DNA from: Ochrobactrum sp. CM-21-5
GTDB lineage: Bacteria > Pseudomonadota > Alphaproteobacteria > Rhizobiales > Rhizobiaceae
DNA length: 64,000 nucleotides
Direction: 5' to 3'
Assembly: GCF_014253075.1 (NCBI RefSeq)
Contig: NZ_JACLZJ010000001.1
Coordinates: 1,240,001 to 1,304,000 of the forward strand
Made by a program: the position numbers and the translations under genes. Below the pieces are notes generated by a model. It saw only the letters and a program-made list of their open reading frames with translations, did not search any database and was not told the origin of the DNA. Positions 43,872 to 52,691 of the stretch are shown here, one piece after another; the stretch's first letter is position 1; the number at the start of each line of letters is the position of its first letter.

Positions 43872-44543
43872 TCAGGCAGCTACGCCCAGCGCACCGGCGA
43901 AAAGCGCACGGCCATCGTCGCCGCCATGCGCGGTTTCGATCAGGTTTTCCGGGTGTGGCATCATGCCAAGCACATTGCCGCGTGCGTTGACGATCCCGGC
44001 AATGTCGTTGACCGAGCCGTTGGGATTGGTGCCTTCGGCATAACGGAACACCACCTGGCCTTCGCCTTCGAGGCGCTTCAGTGTTTCGGCGTCGGCAAAA
44101 TAGTTGCCATCGTGATGGGCAACTGGGCAGCGGATAATCTGGCCCGGCTTGTAGCCGCGGGTGAAGGACGTGTTGGCGTTGCTGACTTCGAGCTTCACTT
44201 CGCGGCAGACGAACTTCAGCGACGCGTTGCGCATCAATGCACCCGGCAGAAGGCCGGCTTCGACGAGAATCTGGAAGCCATTGCACACGCCCATGACCAT
44301 GACGCCCTTGTCGGCCTTCTCGCGAATGGCCTGCATGACCGGCATGCGGGCGGCAATCGCGCCGCAGCGCAGATAGTCGCCATAGGAGAAGCCGCCGGGA
44401 ATAAGGATCAGATCCACATCGTTGGGGATGCTCGTATCCGTCTGCCAGACGGTTACGGGAGCCTGACCGGTGATCTTGGTGAGGGCTGCGATCATGTCGC
44501 GGTCACGGTTGAGGCCGGGAAGGAGAATGACTGCGGATTTCAT
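43872..44543 (-). CDS. purQ: Phosphoribosylformylglycinamidine synthase, PurQ subunit
   Basis: 223 residues, class I glutamine amidotransferase. It makes ammonia for PurL. Nucleophile motif GVCNGFQIL, and the His/Glu pair region [11 protein letters not shown]. The N-terminal [14 protein letters not shown] is typical of PurQ. Between purS (upstream) and the GST gene. Confidence 0.96.
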   Translation of the reverse strand: MKSAVILLPGLNRDRDMIAALTKITGQAPVTVWQTDTSIPNDVDLILIPGGFSYGDYLRCGAIAARMPVMQAIREKADKGVMVMGVCNGFQILVEAGLLPGALMRNASLKFVCREVKLEVSNANTSFTRGYKPGQIIRCPVAHHDGNYFADAETLKRLEGEGQVVFRYAEGTNPNGSVNDIAGIVNARGNVLGMMPHPENLIETAHGGDDGRALFAGALGVAA

Positions 44544-44594
44544 GGCTTGTGCTCTCTGAAAATCTTTATCGTTCGGTCTGAAAACCGGCTGGCC

Positions 44595-44837
44595 CTAGCC
44601 GATGGCGATGGAATAATCTTCAATCACCGTATTGGCGAGCAGCTTCTCGCACATGGCCTTCAGGTCGGCTTCGGCTTTGGCCTTGTCCGAGCCTGCGAGT
44701 TCGAGATCGAACACCTTGCCCTGACGTGCGGAGTTGACGCCATCGAAACCGAGGCTGCCGAGTGCGCCGATAATGGCTTTGCCCTGCGGGTCGAGAACGC
44801 CGTTTTTCAGTGTAACGGTGACGCGTGCCTTGATCAC
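44595..44837 (-). CDS. purS: Phosphoribosylformylglycinamidine synthase, PurS subunit
   Basis: 80 residues, the small structural subunit of PurLQS that bridges PurL and PurQ. Begins (GTG) IKARVTVTLKNGVLDPQGKAI; the family's KVFDLEL and CEKLLANTVIEDY follow. GTG 44837, behind GCAGGA, gives the usual length of about 80; an upstream in-frame start would add residues overlapping the leader. Confidence 0.93.
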   Translation of the reverse strand: MIKARVTVTLKNGVLDPQGKAIIGALGSLGFDGVNSARQGKVFDLELAGSDKAKAEADLKAMCEKLLANTVIEDYSIAIG

Positions 44838-44912
44838 TCTGTAGTTCCTGCTGCTTGTCTTCGATAAAGAACGAAACAGCCCGGAAAGCACGTTTCCGGG
44901 CCGGGCGGAGAA

Positions 44913-45677
44913 TTATTTCACGAGTACGGGACCGGAAGGACGGGGCGTGTCGTTCTCGTTCATGATTCCGAGACGGCGCGCAACTTCCTGATAGGCCTCG
45001 ACGAGACCACCCATGTCGCGGCGGAAACGGTCCTTGTCCAGCTTGTCGTTGGTGGTGATGTCCCACAGACGAGCCGAGTCCGGCGAAATTTCATCGGCAA
45101 CGACGATGCGCATCATGTCACCTTCCCAGAGGCGGCCGCACTCGATCTTGAAATCGACGAGCTGGATGCCGACGCCGAGGAACAGGCCGGTCAGGAAGTC
45201 GTTGACGCGAATAGCGAGCGCCATGATGTCGTCGATTTCCTGCGGGCTGGCCCAGCCGAAAGCGGTGATGTGCTCTTCGGTAACCATCGGGTCGTCGAGC
45301 GCATCGGCCTTGTAATAGAACTCGATGATGGAGCGCGGCAACAGGGTGCCTTCCTCGATCCCAAGGCGCTTGGCCAGCGAACCGGCAGCGACATTGCGCA
45401 CGACGATTTCGAGCGGAATGATCTCGACTTCCTTGATCAGCTGCTCACGCATGTTGAGACGGCGGATGAAGTGGGTCGGGATTCCGATGCGGTTCAGCTG
45501 GTTGAAGATATGTTCGGAAATGCGGTTGTTAAGCACGCCTTTCCCGTCCACGACTTCATGTTTTTTCTTGTTGAACGCGGTTGCGTCGTCCTTGAAGAAC
45601 TGGATAAGCGTGCCGGGCTCGGGGCCTTCATAAAGAATCTTGGCCTTGCCCTCGTAAATACGGCGGCGACGGTTCAT
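44913..45677 (-). CDS. purC: SAICAR synthetase
   Basis: 254 residues. It joins aspartate to CAIR in purine synthesis. N-terminal [31 protein letters not shown] substrate loop ([11 protein letters not shown]) and DFKIECGR with the Mg/aspartate site. ATG 45677 gives the family N-terminus; a longer in-frame start lacks support. First gene of the purC-purS-purQ run. Confidence 0.96.
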   Translation of the reverse strand: MNRRRRIYEGKAKILYEGPEPGTLIQFFKDDATAFNKKKHEVVDGKGVLNNRISEHIFNQLNRIGIPTHFIRRLNMREQLIKEVEIIPLEIVVRNVAAGSLAKRLGIEEGTLLPRSIIEFYYKADALDDPMVTEEHITAFGWASPQEIDDIMALAIRVNDFLTGLFLGVGIQLVDFKIECGRLWEGDMMRIVVADEISPDSARLWDITTNDKLDKDRFRRDMGGLVEAYQEVARRLGIMNENDTPRPSGPVLVK

Positions 45678-45952
45678 GGCTTTTCTCGGATTTCCATATC
45701 TATGGTGATCGGCCCAAATCTTTGATGATCGACTTAGCGCCACTATTCTCGCGGGCTACCTATCGCAATTGCGGAGTTTTAACAATCCTGCTTTGTGCCA
45801 GTTCCCCTGTTTTCGGCCTTTGTGACGCAAGAATATGCGTGGGCGCCAAGAAAATGGTTGTAGGCTCTTGTATAATCTTGCGCCCCTTGCCAGCTTTAGG
45901 CAAGAGAATGGATGACGATCTCTACTAACCTGAAAGTCTGGGAGCTTTATGA

Positions 45953-46276
45953 ATGACCACTGGCATGGATGATCGCCGCGACGCTTTTGAAAAGAAATTC
46001 GCGCTTGATGCGGAACTGCGTTTCAAGGCGGAAGCGCGCCGCAACAAGCTTCTGGGACTCTGGGCTGCGGAGCAGCTTGGCAAGAGGGATGCAGACGCTG
46101 AGACCTATGCGAAGGAAGTCGTTGCCGCCGATTTCGAGGAAGCCGGCGACGAGGATGTATTCCGGAAGCTCCGCGCCGATTTCGATGCCGCAGGCATCAG
46201 CGTGCCCGACGAGACGATCCGTGAAAAGCTGTTTGCCTTCCTTGAGGAAGCGATCCGTCAGGTAAAGCAGGATTGA
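45953..46276 (+). CDS. ATPase inhibitor subunit zeta (DUF1476)
   Basis: 107 residues. The DUF1476 pattern is clear: DRRDAFEKKFALDAELRFKAEARRNKLLGLWAAE then YAKEVVAADFEEAG. This family was shown in Paracoccus denitrificans to be the zeta subunit, which binds F1-ATP synthase and blocks ATP hydrolysis. ATG 45953 (GGGAG eight bases upstream) starts at the segment preceding the inhibitory N-terminus. Not near ATP synthase genes; divergent from purC. Confidence 0.9.
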   Translation: MTTGMDDRRDAFEKKFALDAELRFKAEARRNKLLGLWAAEQLGKRDADAETYAKEVVAADFEEAGDEDVFRKLRADFDAAGISVPDETIREKLFAFLEEAIRQVKQD

Positions 46277-46284
46277 TGAATATT

Positions 46285-46317
46285 CAGGGCGGGAACGCAA
46301 ACAGCGTTTCCGCCCTG
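46285..46317 (+). terminator. Hairpin after the zeta subunit gene
   Basis: CAGGGCGGGAACG/CGTTTCCGCCCTG, 13-bp stem with one G-U, directly after the stop. Bases after it (ACTGCATG) are not T-rich, so it may reduce rather than stop read-through into the aldolase gene. Confidence 0.55.
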
Positions 46318-46342
46318 ACTGCATGAAATGAAGGAAATTCGA

Positions 46343-47104
46343 ATGTCGTTGTCTTCACGTCTTCGTGCCGGGGAAACCATCCTGTCGGCGTGGTCCTCAC
46401 TGCCCGAACCGTTGACGGTAGAGGTTCTCGCCAATAGCGCCTTCGAGGCCGTAACCCTCGATATGCAGCATGGCGGTCATGATGAATCGAGCATTCTGCG
46501 CAGCCTCGGGCCGGTGCTGAATGCAGGCAAACCGCCTGTGGTGCGCATTCCCGTGGGGCGCTTCGATATGGCAAGCCGGGCGCTTGATTTCGGAGCCGAG
46601 GCTGTCATCGCGCCCATGATCAATTCCGTGGACGATGCGCGCAAGTTTGCGGCTGCCATGAAGTATCCGCCGGTGGGCGAGCGCTCCTGGGGCGTTTTCC
46701 GCTCCACTGCCGGTTATGGTGCACCCGACGCGAACCAATATCTGACCACCGCTAACCACGACACCCTGGCCTTCGCGATGATTGAAACGCGCGATGCCTA
46801 CGATGCGCTGGATGCAATTTTGGATGTGCGAGGCATAGATGGTGTCTTCGTTGGTCCGGCCGATTTCTCGATTGCCTGGAGCAATGGCCGCGAGGCCAAT
46901 CCCAATTCGGAAGCAATCGTAGAGCCGATTGCGAACATAGCGCGCAAGGCCGCAGCGGCTGGAAAGTTCGCTGGCATTTATTCGCCGACACCTGAATTCG
47001 CACGGCGTTATATCCCGCTGGGCTTCCAGTTCCTGACACTGGACAATGAGGTCGGCTATATCCGTCTTGCAGCGGAAACGCTGGTAAAGGCCGTTCGCGC
47101 CTGA
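46343..47104 (+). CDS. HpcH/HpaI family aldolase
   Basis: 253 residues, class II metal-dependent aldolase family (2-keto-3-deoxy sugar acids or hydroxy-oxo-heptanedioate). Seen: LDMQHGGHDES (metal/active-site His), GAEAVIAPMI, GERSWGVFR and MIETRDA with the metal-binding Glu, plus FVGPADFSIAW. Exact substrate not decided by sequence; a rhamnonate/KDG-type aldolase is possible. ATG 46343 preferred, with AAGGAAA upstream. Confidence 0.85.
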   Translation: MSLSSRLRAGETILSAWSSLPEPLTVEVLANSAFEAVTLDMQHGGHDESSILRSLGPVLNAGKPPVVRIPVGRFDMASRALDFGAEAVIAPMINSVDDARKFAAAMKYPPVGERSWGVFRSTAGYGAPDANQYLTTANHDTLAFAMIETRDAYDALDAILDVRGIDGVFVGPADFSIAWSNGREANPNSEAIVEPIANIARKAAAAGKFAGIYSPTPEFARRYIPLGFQFLTLDNEVGYIRLAAETLVKAVRA

Positions 47105-47123
47105 AGCCGATAGAGCTTAACAA

Positions 47124-47150
47124 AAAAGGCAGGCTTCGAGCCTGCCTTTT
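47124..47150 (+). terminator. Terminator after the aldolase gene
   Basis: AAAAGGCAGGC-ttcga-GCCTGCCTTTT, 11-bp stem with A/T runs, works on both strands. Confidence 0.85.
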
Positions 47151-47224
47151 GAAGCGTTATATCCACATAACTGTCGCGGAACGTCGTTTGTAGAGGTCGG
47201 ATAATAGAATTGGCGTTATGAACT

Positions 47225-47758
47225 ATGCTGGCTGGCGAAATACTCATTCTCACGGGACCGCCCGGTTCAGGGAAGACTACCACGGGGCTGACTCTCGCCG
47301 AAACATATGGATCGCCGAAGGTCCATCTTCATTCCGACGACTTCTGGCACTTCATTAAGAACGGCATCGTCCCACCATATCTGCCTGAAGCGCATGAGCA
47401 GAATGCCGTGGTCATGGATGTGCTCGCAAATGTTGCAGAAGGCTATGCCAAGGGCGGTTATTTTGTCGTTGTGGATGGGATAATAGGTCCTTGGTTTCTG
47501 CAACCATTCATGACAGTCGCCGCGCCACTCCACTACGTTGTTCTGCGACCGCAGTTGGATGTGGCTATTCTTCGCTGTCAGGAGCGCGGAGGGAACACAT
47601 TGACCGATCCGGAACCGATAGCGGCGCTCCATCGGCAGTTCTCATCGCTAGAGCAGCTTGAGAGACATGCTCTATCGACCGATGGTCAAACTCCTCGTGA
47701 AACGCTCGACATGGTAATCGACGCCGTGGAGAGTGGCGAGTTTCGATTGACGATATAG
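47225..47758 (+). CDS. P-loop ATPase/kinase-like protein
   Basis: 177 residues. Walker A GPPGSGKTTTG near residues 10-20 and a likely Walker B (VVVDGIIGPWF) later. Layout resembles small P-loop phosphotransferases (chloramphenicol-phosphotransferase or gluconate-kinase-like), with a possible substrate loop at SDDFWHF. No Shine-Dalgarno is obvious before ATG 47225. Substrate unknown. Confidence 0.75.
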   Translation: MLAGEILILTGPPGSGKTTTGLTLAETYGSPKVHLHSDDFWHFIKNGIVPPYLPEAHEQNAVVMDVLANVAEGYAKGGYFVVVDGIIGPWFLQPFMTVAAPLHYVVLRPQLDVAILRCQERGGNTLTDPEPIAALHRQFSSLEQLERHALSTDGQTPRETLDMVIDAVESGEFRLTI

Positions 47759-47813
47759 AGAAGATCGGGAACGGGCCAGCCAGCAGCCCGCCGTGTAATC
47801 TGGCCTAGTACGG

Positions 47814-48380
47814 TCAGTGCCGTTTTGGCGCTTGTAGCTGCGACATGAATTCGGCGAAGACCATCGAGCCTTCCGGCCATGGCCCATGGCCGGATTCCGA
47901 ATTGATGTGACCGGATTCGCCCGCGTCAATCAGCATCGCTCCCCAATCCTTCACGACATCTTCCGCAGCCTCGAAGCTTGAAAACGGGTCGTTGCGGCTG
48001 ACCACTGTGATTGCCGGAAACGGCAGGGAATCACGCGGATAGGGGCCAAAGGTCATCAAATGTTTCGGGCGGATTTTCTCATTCGAAACATCCGGCGGTG
48101 CGACGAAAAATGCACCTGCGACCTTGTGCTGGATATGCGGTACGGCGTGAACGGCGGCTGCGACGCCAAGTGAATGCGCAACCAGAACGATGGGCTTTGT
48201 AGCCTCGTTCGCGGCCTTGACGACTTCGCCGATCCAGTCGTCGCGCACGGGCTTGGACCATTCGGCCTGTTGCACGCGCCGCGCCGTGGAAAGCTTGCTC
48301 TCCCAGCGGGTCTGCCAATGATCGGGGCCGGAATTGGTATAACCGGGGATGATGAGGATATCTGCGTCTTTGACTTTCAT
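47814..48380 (-). CDS. RBBP9/YdeN family alpha/beta hydrolase
   Basis: 188 residues. Starts with ILIIPGYTNSGPDHWQTRWE, the hallmark of this family; nucleophile Ser in AHSLGVAA, Asp in SRNDPF and His in GESGHINSESG. Serine hydrolase of unknown substrate. Divergent from the VOC gene and convergent with the P-loop protein. Confidence 0.88.
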   Translation of the reverse strand: MKVKDADILIIPGYTNSGPDHWQTRWESKLSTARRVQQAEWSKPVRDDWIGEVVKAANEATKPIVLVAHSLGVAAAVHAVPHIQHKVAGAFFVAPPDVSNEKIRPKHLMTFGPYPRDSLPFPAITVVSRNDPFSSFEAAEDVVKDWGAMLIDAGESGHINSESGHGPWPEGSMVFAEFMSQLQAPKRH

Positions 48381-48543
48381 GGCTCCCCATTTAGAGGGCC
48401 TTTATGACTTCTTCAAGCACCGCGCACCAGAAGATGATAGAGGGCATGCGAATGATGAACAGCCTGTTCGCTGATCGCGATCTTGTGAAAGGCGCCGCAA
48501 ATGGTGATCTTTGGCGGGAACAGAACGCGAAGGAGAAAGCGAC

Positions 48544-49500
48544 ATGGCAATCAGCAGACGTATGCTGCTTGGCGCTGCTGGCACCGCTGCGCTGGCTGAC
48601 ATTTTTCCAGTTCGCGCGGAAATGCCGTCGAAGGAGAACGACATGACACAGGAATCGAATACGGCAGCCGTCGAGACCGCACGTCCGGCAGCACCGCTTC
48701 CCTTCGCAATGACGACGCCGGTGCGCGTCGCTCGCGTCGGTCTCAAAGCCCGGGATGCTGAAACACTCGCCGAATATTATCGCGATGTAGTCGGCCTGCG
48801 CGAAATGACCCGCCGCGGCGCATCCATTGTACTGGGTACGGGCGACCGCGAACTCATGGCAATCGAGCAATTTTCAGCGGCAAAGCCGGATGATCCACGC
48901 AGCGCTGGTCTTTATCATACGGCTTTCTTGCTGCCGACGCGTGGCGATCTGGCGCGCTGGTCGCGCCGCGCCATCGACAGGCAGTTGCCGGTCAGCGGTG
49001 CATCGGACCATAAGGTCAGTGAAGCGATTTATCTGACCGATCCCGAAGGCAACGGCATCGAAATCTACACCGACCGCCCGCATGACGAATGGCAATGGAA
49101 CGGCGGCCAGGTGGCCATGACCACCGATCCCCTTGATGTGGGCGATCTACTCGACGTCATCAAGCGCGAAGGCGGCGAATGGGACCACGCCCCGCAGAAC
49201 ACCGTAGTAGGCCATGTCCATCTGCGCGTCGGCAACGCGCGGGAAGCCGAGGCTTTCTGGCACGAACAGCTCGGCCTTGAGACGGTAGCGGCCTATGGCG
49301 ACAAGGCGGTGTTCATGTCCACCGGCCGCTATCATCACCATATCGCGGCCAATGCCTGGCAAAGCGCGGGTGCTGGCAAGCGCGACATGGATCGCACCGG
49401 TCTCGCATGGGTTGAACTGGAAGATACACGTGGCGGCAATAACAGCACGTTCGTGGACCCTTGGGGCAACGTGGTCAACACGATCAAGACCAAGGCGTAA
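48544..49500 (+). CDS. Two-domain VOC (glyoxalase/dioxygenase-like) protein with Tat-like leader
   Basis: 318 residues. Two VOC modules (about residues 60-170 and 210-310): KARDAETLAEYYRDVVGL and HVHLRVGNAREAEAFWHEQLGL, with metal ligand candidates His and Glu (YHTAFLLP, GNGIEIY). Similar to catechol-2,3-dioxygenase-like proteins (CatE type). The N-terminus has a twin-arginine-like signal SRRMLLGAAG. A second in-frame ATG at 48643 (MTQESNT) also has AAGGAG, giving a 285-residue form without the leader. Start therefore uncertain. Confidence 0.82.
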   Translation: MAISRRMLLGAAGTAALADIFPVRAEMPSKENDMTQESNTAAVETARPAAPLPFAMTTPVRVARVGLKARDAETLAEYYRDVVGLREMTRRGASIVLGTGDRELMAIEQFSAAKPDDPRSAGLYHTAFLLPTRGDLARWSRRAIDRQLPVSGASDHKVSEAIYLTDPEGNGIEIYTDRPHDEWQWNGGQVAMTTDPLDVGDLLDVIKREGGEWDHAPQNTVVGHVHLRVGNAREAEAFWHEQLGLETVAAYGDKAVFMSTGRYHHHIAANAWQSAGAGKRDMDRTGLAWVELEDTRGGNNSTFVDPWGNVVNTIKTKA

Positions 49501-49521
49501 GCCAACTGATTTTTGAAATAC

Positions 49522-49556
49522 AAAAAGCCCCATGCTTTCAAAAACATGGGCTTTTT
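49522..49556. terminator. Bidirectional terminator between VOC gene and purB
   Basis: AAAAAGCCCCATG/CATGGGCTTTTT with flanking A and T runs; ends both convergent transcripts. Confidence 0.85.
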
Positions 49557-49625
49557 ACTGATTCAAATTATGAGCCAACCAAAGAGTGTTGGCGAGATTT
49601 GCAGGCCGCCAGAGGCGGCGTCTCC

Positions 49626-50927
49626 CTAGCCGAAGACGCGCTTGAAAATCGTGTCCACATGTTTGGTGTGATAGCCAAGATCGAACTTCTCACGGATCTG
49701 CTCTTCGGACAGTGCGGCGCGCACTTCCGTGTCGGCCAGCAGTTCCTCAAGGAAATCCGCACCCTGTTCCCAGACCTTCATGGCATTGCGCTGCACGAGA
49801 CGGTAGGCATCTTCACGGGACACACCAGCCTGGGTCAGCGCCAGCAGAACGCGCTGCGAGTGAACGAGACCGCGGAATTTGTTCATGTTTTTCAACATGT
49901 TTTCCGGGTAGATCACCAGCTTTTCAATCACCCCAGCCAGACGGTTGAGCGCGAAATCGAGCGTGACGGTGGTGTCCGGACCGATGGCGCGCTCGACGCT
50001 CGAATGCGAAATATCGCGTTCGTGCCAGAGAGCGACGTTTTCCATGGCGGGCGTGACCGACATGCGCACCAGACGAGCGAGGCCGGTCAGGTTTTCGGTC
50101 AGCACCGGATTGCGCTTGTGCGGCATGGCAGAGGAACCCTTCTGGCCGGGCGAGAAGAATTCTTCCGCTTCCAGAACTTCCGTGCGCTGCATATGACGGA
50201 TTTCGATGGCGATGTTTTCAATTGACGATGCGATGACGCCGAGCGTCGCGAAGAACATCGCGTGACGGTCGCGCGGGATGACCTGTGTGGAAACCGGTTC
50301 GGCTTCAAGGCCAAGTTTGGCGCAGACATATTCCTCGACGCGCGGATCGATATTGGCGAAAGTGCCGACGGCGCCGGAAATTGCGCCGGTGGCGATTTCT
50401 GCCCGCGCTGCAACGAGGCGGGTACGCCCGCGCGCCATTTCGGCATAAAAGCGCGCAAAGGTGAGGCCCATCGTCGTCGGTTCGGCATGAATGCCATGGC
50501 TGCGACCGATACGCACCGTGTCCTTGTGCTCGAAAGCACGCTTTTTCAGAGCTTCCAGCACCCGATCCATATCGGCGAGCAGCAGATCGGCAGCGCGCAC
50601 CAGCTGGACGTTGAGCGTGGTATCGAGCACGTCGGAGGAAGTCATGCCCTGATGCACGAAACGGCTGTCCGGGCCGATGAATTCGGCCAGATGCGTGAGG
50701 AATGCGATCACGTCATGCTTGGTGACTGCCTCGATCTCATCGATACGCGCGACGTCGAACTTCGCCGCGCTACCCTTTTCCCAGATAGTCTTTGCAGCTT
50801 CCTTCGGAATGACGCCAAGCTGCGCAAGAGCTTCGCAGGCATAGGCTTCAATCTCGAACCAGATGCGAAACTTCGTTTCGGGAGACCAGATGGCGACCAT
50901 TTCTGGCCGGGAATAGCGCGGGATCAT
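49626..50927 (-). CDS. purB: Adenylosuccinate lyase
   Basis: 433 residues. It cleaves SAICAR and adenylosuccinate in purine synthesis. Fumarase/aspartase signature GSSAMPHKRNP, catalytic-loop region and TSSDVLDTT, plus the N-terminal MIPRYSRPEMVAIWS. Transcribed towards the VOC gene; rpe lies upstream on the same strand. Confidence 0.97.
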   Translation of the reverse strand: MIPRYSRPEMVAIWSPETKFRIWFEIEAYACEALAQLGVIPKEAAKTIWEKGSAAKFDVARIDEIEAVTKHDVIAFLTHLAEFIGPDSRFVHQGMTSSDVLDTTLNVQLVRAADLLLADMDRVLEALKKRAFEHKDTVRIGRSHGIHAEPTTMGLTFARFYAEMARGRTRLVAARAEIATGAISGAVGTFANIDPRVEEYVCAKLGLEAEPVSTQVIPRDRHAMFFATLGVIASSIENIAIEIRHMQRTEVLEAEEFFSPGQKGSSAMPHKRNPVLTENLTGLARLVRMSVTPAMENVALWHERDISHSSVERAIGPDTTVTLDFALNRLAGVIEKLVIYPENMLKNMNKFRGLVHSQRVLLALTQAGVSREDAYRLVQRNAMKVWEQGADFLEELLADTEVRAALSEEQIREKFDLGYHTKHVDTIFKRVFG

Positions 50928-50959
50928 TGGCTTATCCTATGAAATTGAACAAATGTAAC

Positions 50960-51637
50960 TTAGCAATTGCGGGCAGCTTCGGCAGCAGCGCGAATGGCTT
51001 CGATATTGGTGCGGTAGGCTTCCACGGACCCGCCCCTGTAGACGGCCGATCCTGCCACAAGGATATTCGCGCCTGCTGCTACGACCGACCCAGCTGTTTC
51101 CGGCGTGATGCCGCCATCCACTTCGATGTCGATGGGCCGGTCGCCGACCATGTCGCGTACGCGTTTGATCTTGTCGAGCATAGGCATGATGAACTTCTGT
51201 CCGCCAAAGCCCGGATTGACTGTCATGACGAGGATCAGATCGACGTCTTCGATCACATTTGTCAGTGCTTCGACAGGCGTTGCGGGATTGAGCGATAGGC
51301 CAGCCTTTTTGCCGAGTGCGCGAATGCTCTGCAACGAACGGTGTGTGTGCGGGCCTGCCTCGGCGTGAACCGTGATGAGGTCGCATCCCGCATCCGCGAA
51401 GGGTTCCAGATAGGGATCGCATGGGGCGATCATCAGGTGTGTGTCGAAAAAAGCCTTGGTGCGCGGGCGGATCGCCTTCACTACCTGCGGGCCGAATGTG
51501 ATGTTCGGCACGAAATGCCCGTCCATGACATCGATATGAATCCAGTCCGCGCCTGCTTCCAGCACGGCATCGACTTCTTCACCAAGACGGGCGAAGTCGG
51601 CGGAAAGAATGGATGGGGCAATGGCAATGGGGCGCAT
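50960..51637 (-). CDS. rpe: Ribulose-phosphate 3-epimerase
   Basis: 225 residues, TIM barrel of the pentose phosphate/Calvin pathways. [32 protein letters not shown] (metal His/Asp), [12 protein letters not shown] and VDGGI are family marks. ATG 51637 with AGGAG upstream. The 47-bp palindromic repeat (51650-51696) abuts that ribosome site. Confidence 0.96.
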   Translation of the reverse strand: MRPIAIAPSILSADFARLGEEVDAVLEAGADWIHIDVMDGHFVPNITFGPQVVKAIRPRTKAFFDTHLMIAPCDPYLEPFADAGCDLITVHAEAGPHTHRSLQSIRALGKKAGLSLNPATPVEALTNVIEDVDLILVMTVNPGFGGQKFIMPMLDKIKRVRDMVGDRPIDIEVDGGITPETAGSVVAAGANILVAGSAVYRGGSVEAYRTNIEAIRAAAEAARNC

Positions 51638-51649
51638 GATGGTCTCCTG

Positions 51650-51696
51650 GAGCATTTCCAGCAAAAGTGCGAAGCGGTTTTGCGTTGGATAATGCG
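51650..51696 (+). repeat. 47-bp intergenic palindromic repeat, copy C
   Basis: Same element as at 19300 and 19363, with GTGCGAAGCGG in the middle. It fills most of the gap between lpxXL and rpe and touches the rpe ribosome-binding site. Confidence 0.85.
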
Positions 51697-51753
51697 TAGA
51701 AACAAAAAGATAGAGCGGCGTGGCTTGCCCGTATCATATGAACGGTGAGAATC

Positions 51754-52680
51754 CTATCCCCAGCGCTTATGGAACCACATCCATTGGCCAGGATATTCTC
51801 GAACCCAGTCTTCCACGGTATCGTTGAGAAGTTGCGCCGTCGCGGCAACGTCGATTTCGCCTTTTTCATCCCGCGGCAGTTCCATGCGTTCATGGAGCTC
51901 CAGCCGATAGCGCCCGCCGGGCAGGCGGATGCAGCGCGCCGGATAGACATCGCAATCATATTGCCGCGCCAGCTTGGCAAGCAGCGGATTGGTTTTTACC
52001 GGGCGGTTGAAAAAGGTGGATGGCACACCGCGATGGAACTTCTGGTCCACCAGCATGCCCACATTGCCGCCATCGCCGAGAATGCCCGCCAGCGCCCAGG
52101 CCGCACCCGCTTTCGACGGCACCAGATGCCCCATATTGGTGCGGCGCGCTTTCAGAACCTTGTTGGCGATATAGGGATTGTTCGGGGGGCGGAAAAGAGC
52201 GGTGACGTTCAGGCCGAAGGTGGCGGCGCAGATCGGCAGAAGCTCGAAATTGCCGGTATGAGCCGTAAAGAAGATGTGCGGCTTCTTTTCGTCGCGCAGG
52301 CGTTCGAAGATCGGAATTCCCTCAACTTCGATGAGGCCCGGCTTGGCAGCATAGGGATCGAAATCGAAAATCGCGTCGAGGAAGATGTACTCCGCCAGCA
52401 GGCGGGCCATCGAATCCCACATGTCACGGGCGATTTCCTCGATTTCCGCTTCGCTTTTCTCCGGATAGGCGGCGCGCAGATTATCGGTCGCGACCTTGTG
52501 GCGGGGGGTCAGCGGGCCGATCAGCCGCGCCACCTTGGCTGAAAAGCTGATCGCCCCCTTCGCCGGGAAAAGACGCAAGAAACCAAGCAGCACAAAAACC
52601 GCCTGCGCCCACAGCCAATAGTTGAGTTGCTTCAGTTTGCGCGTATAGCGAAACAGGAAAAGCTTCAGTTTGAACATCAT
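51754..52680 (-). CDS. lpxXL: Lipid A very-long-chain acyltransferase
   Basis: 308 residues, LpxL/HtrB-type inner-membrane acyltransferase. The catalytic HxxxxE motif HTGNFE is at 141-146. N-terminal membrane helix at about 20-40. Context (acpXL, two FabF-like genes, adh) identifies it as the enzyme that transfers the 27-hydroxyoctacosanoyl-type chain from AcpXL to lipid A, rather than lauroyl transfer. Last gene of the cluster. ATG 52680 or the next ATG at 52677. Confidence 0.9.
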   Translation of the reverse strand: MMFKLKLFLFRYTRKLKQLNYWLWAQAVFVLLGFLRLFPAKGAISFSAKVARLIGPLTPRHKVATDNLRAAYPEKSEAEIEEIARDMWDSMARLLAEYIFLDAIFDFDPYAAKPGLIEVEGIPIFERLRDEKKPHIFFTAHTGNFELLPICAATFGLNVTALFRPPNNPYIANKVLKARRTNMGHLVPSKAGAAWALAGILGDGGNVGMLVDQKFHRGVPSTFFNRPVKTNPLLAKLARQYDCDVYPARCIRLPGGRYRLELHERMELPRDEKGEIDVAATAQLLNDTVEDWVREYPGQWMWFHKRWG

Positions 52681-52691
52681 TGCGGCAGTGT

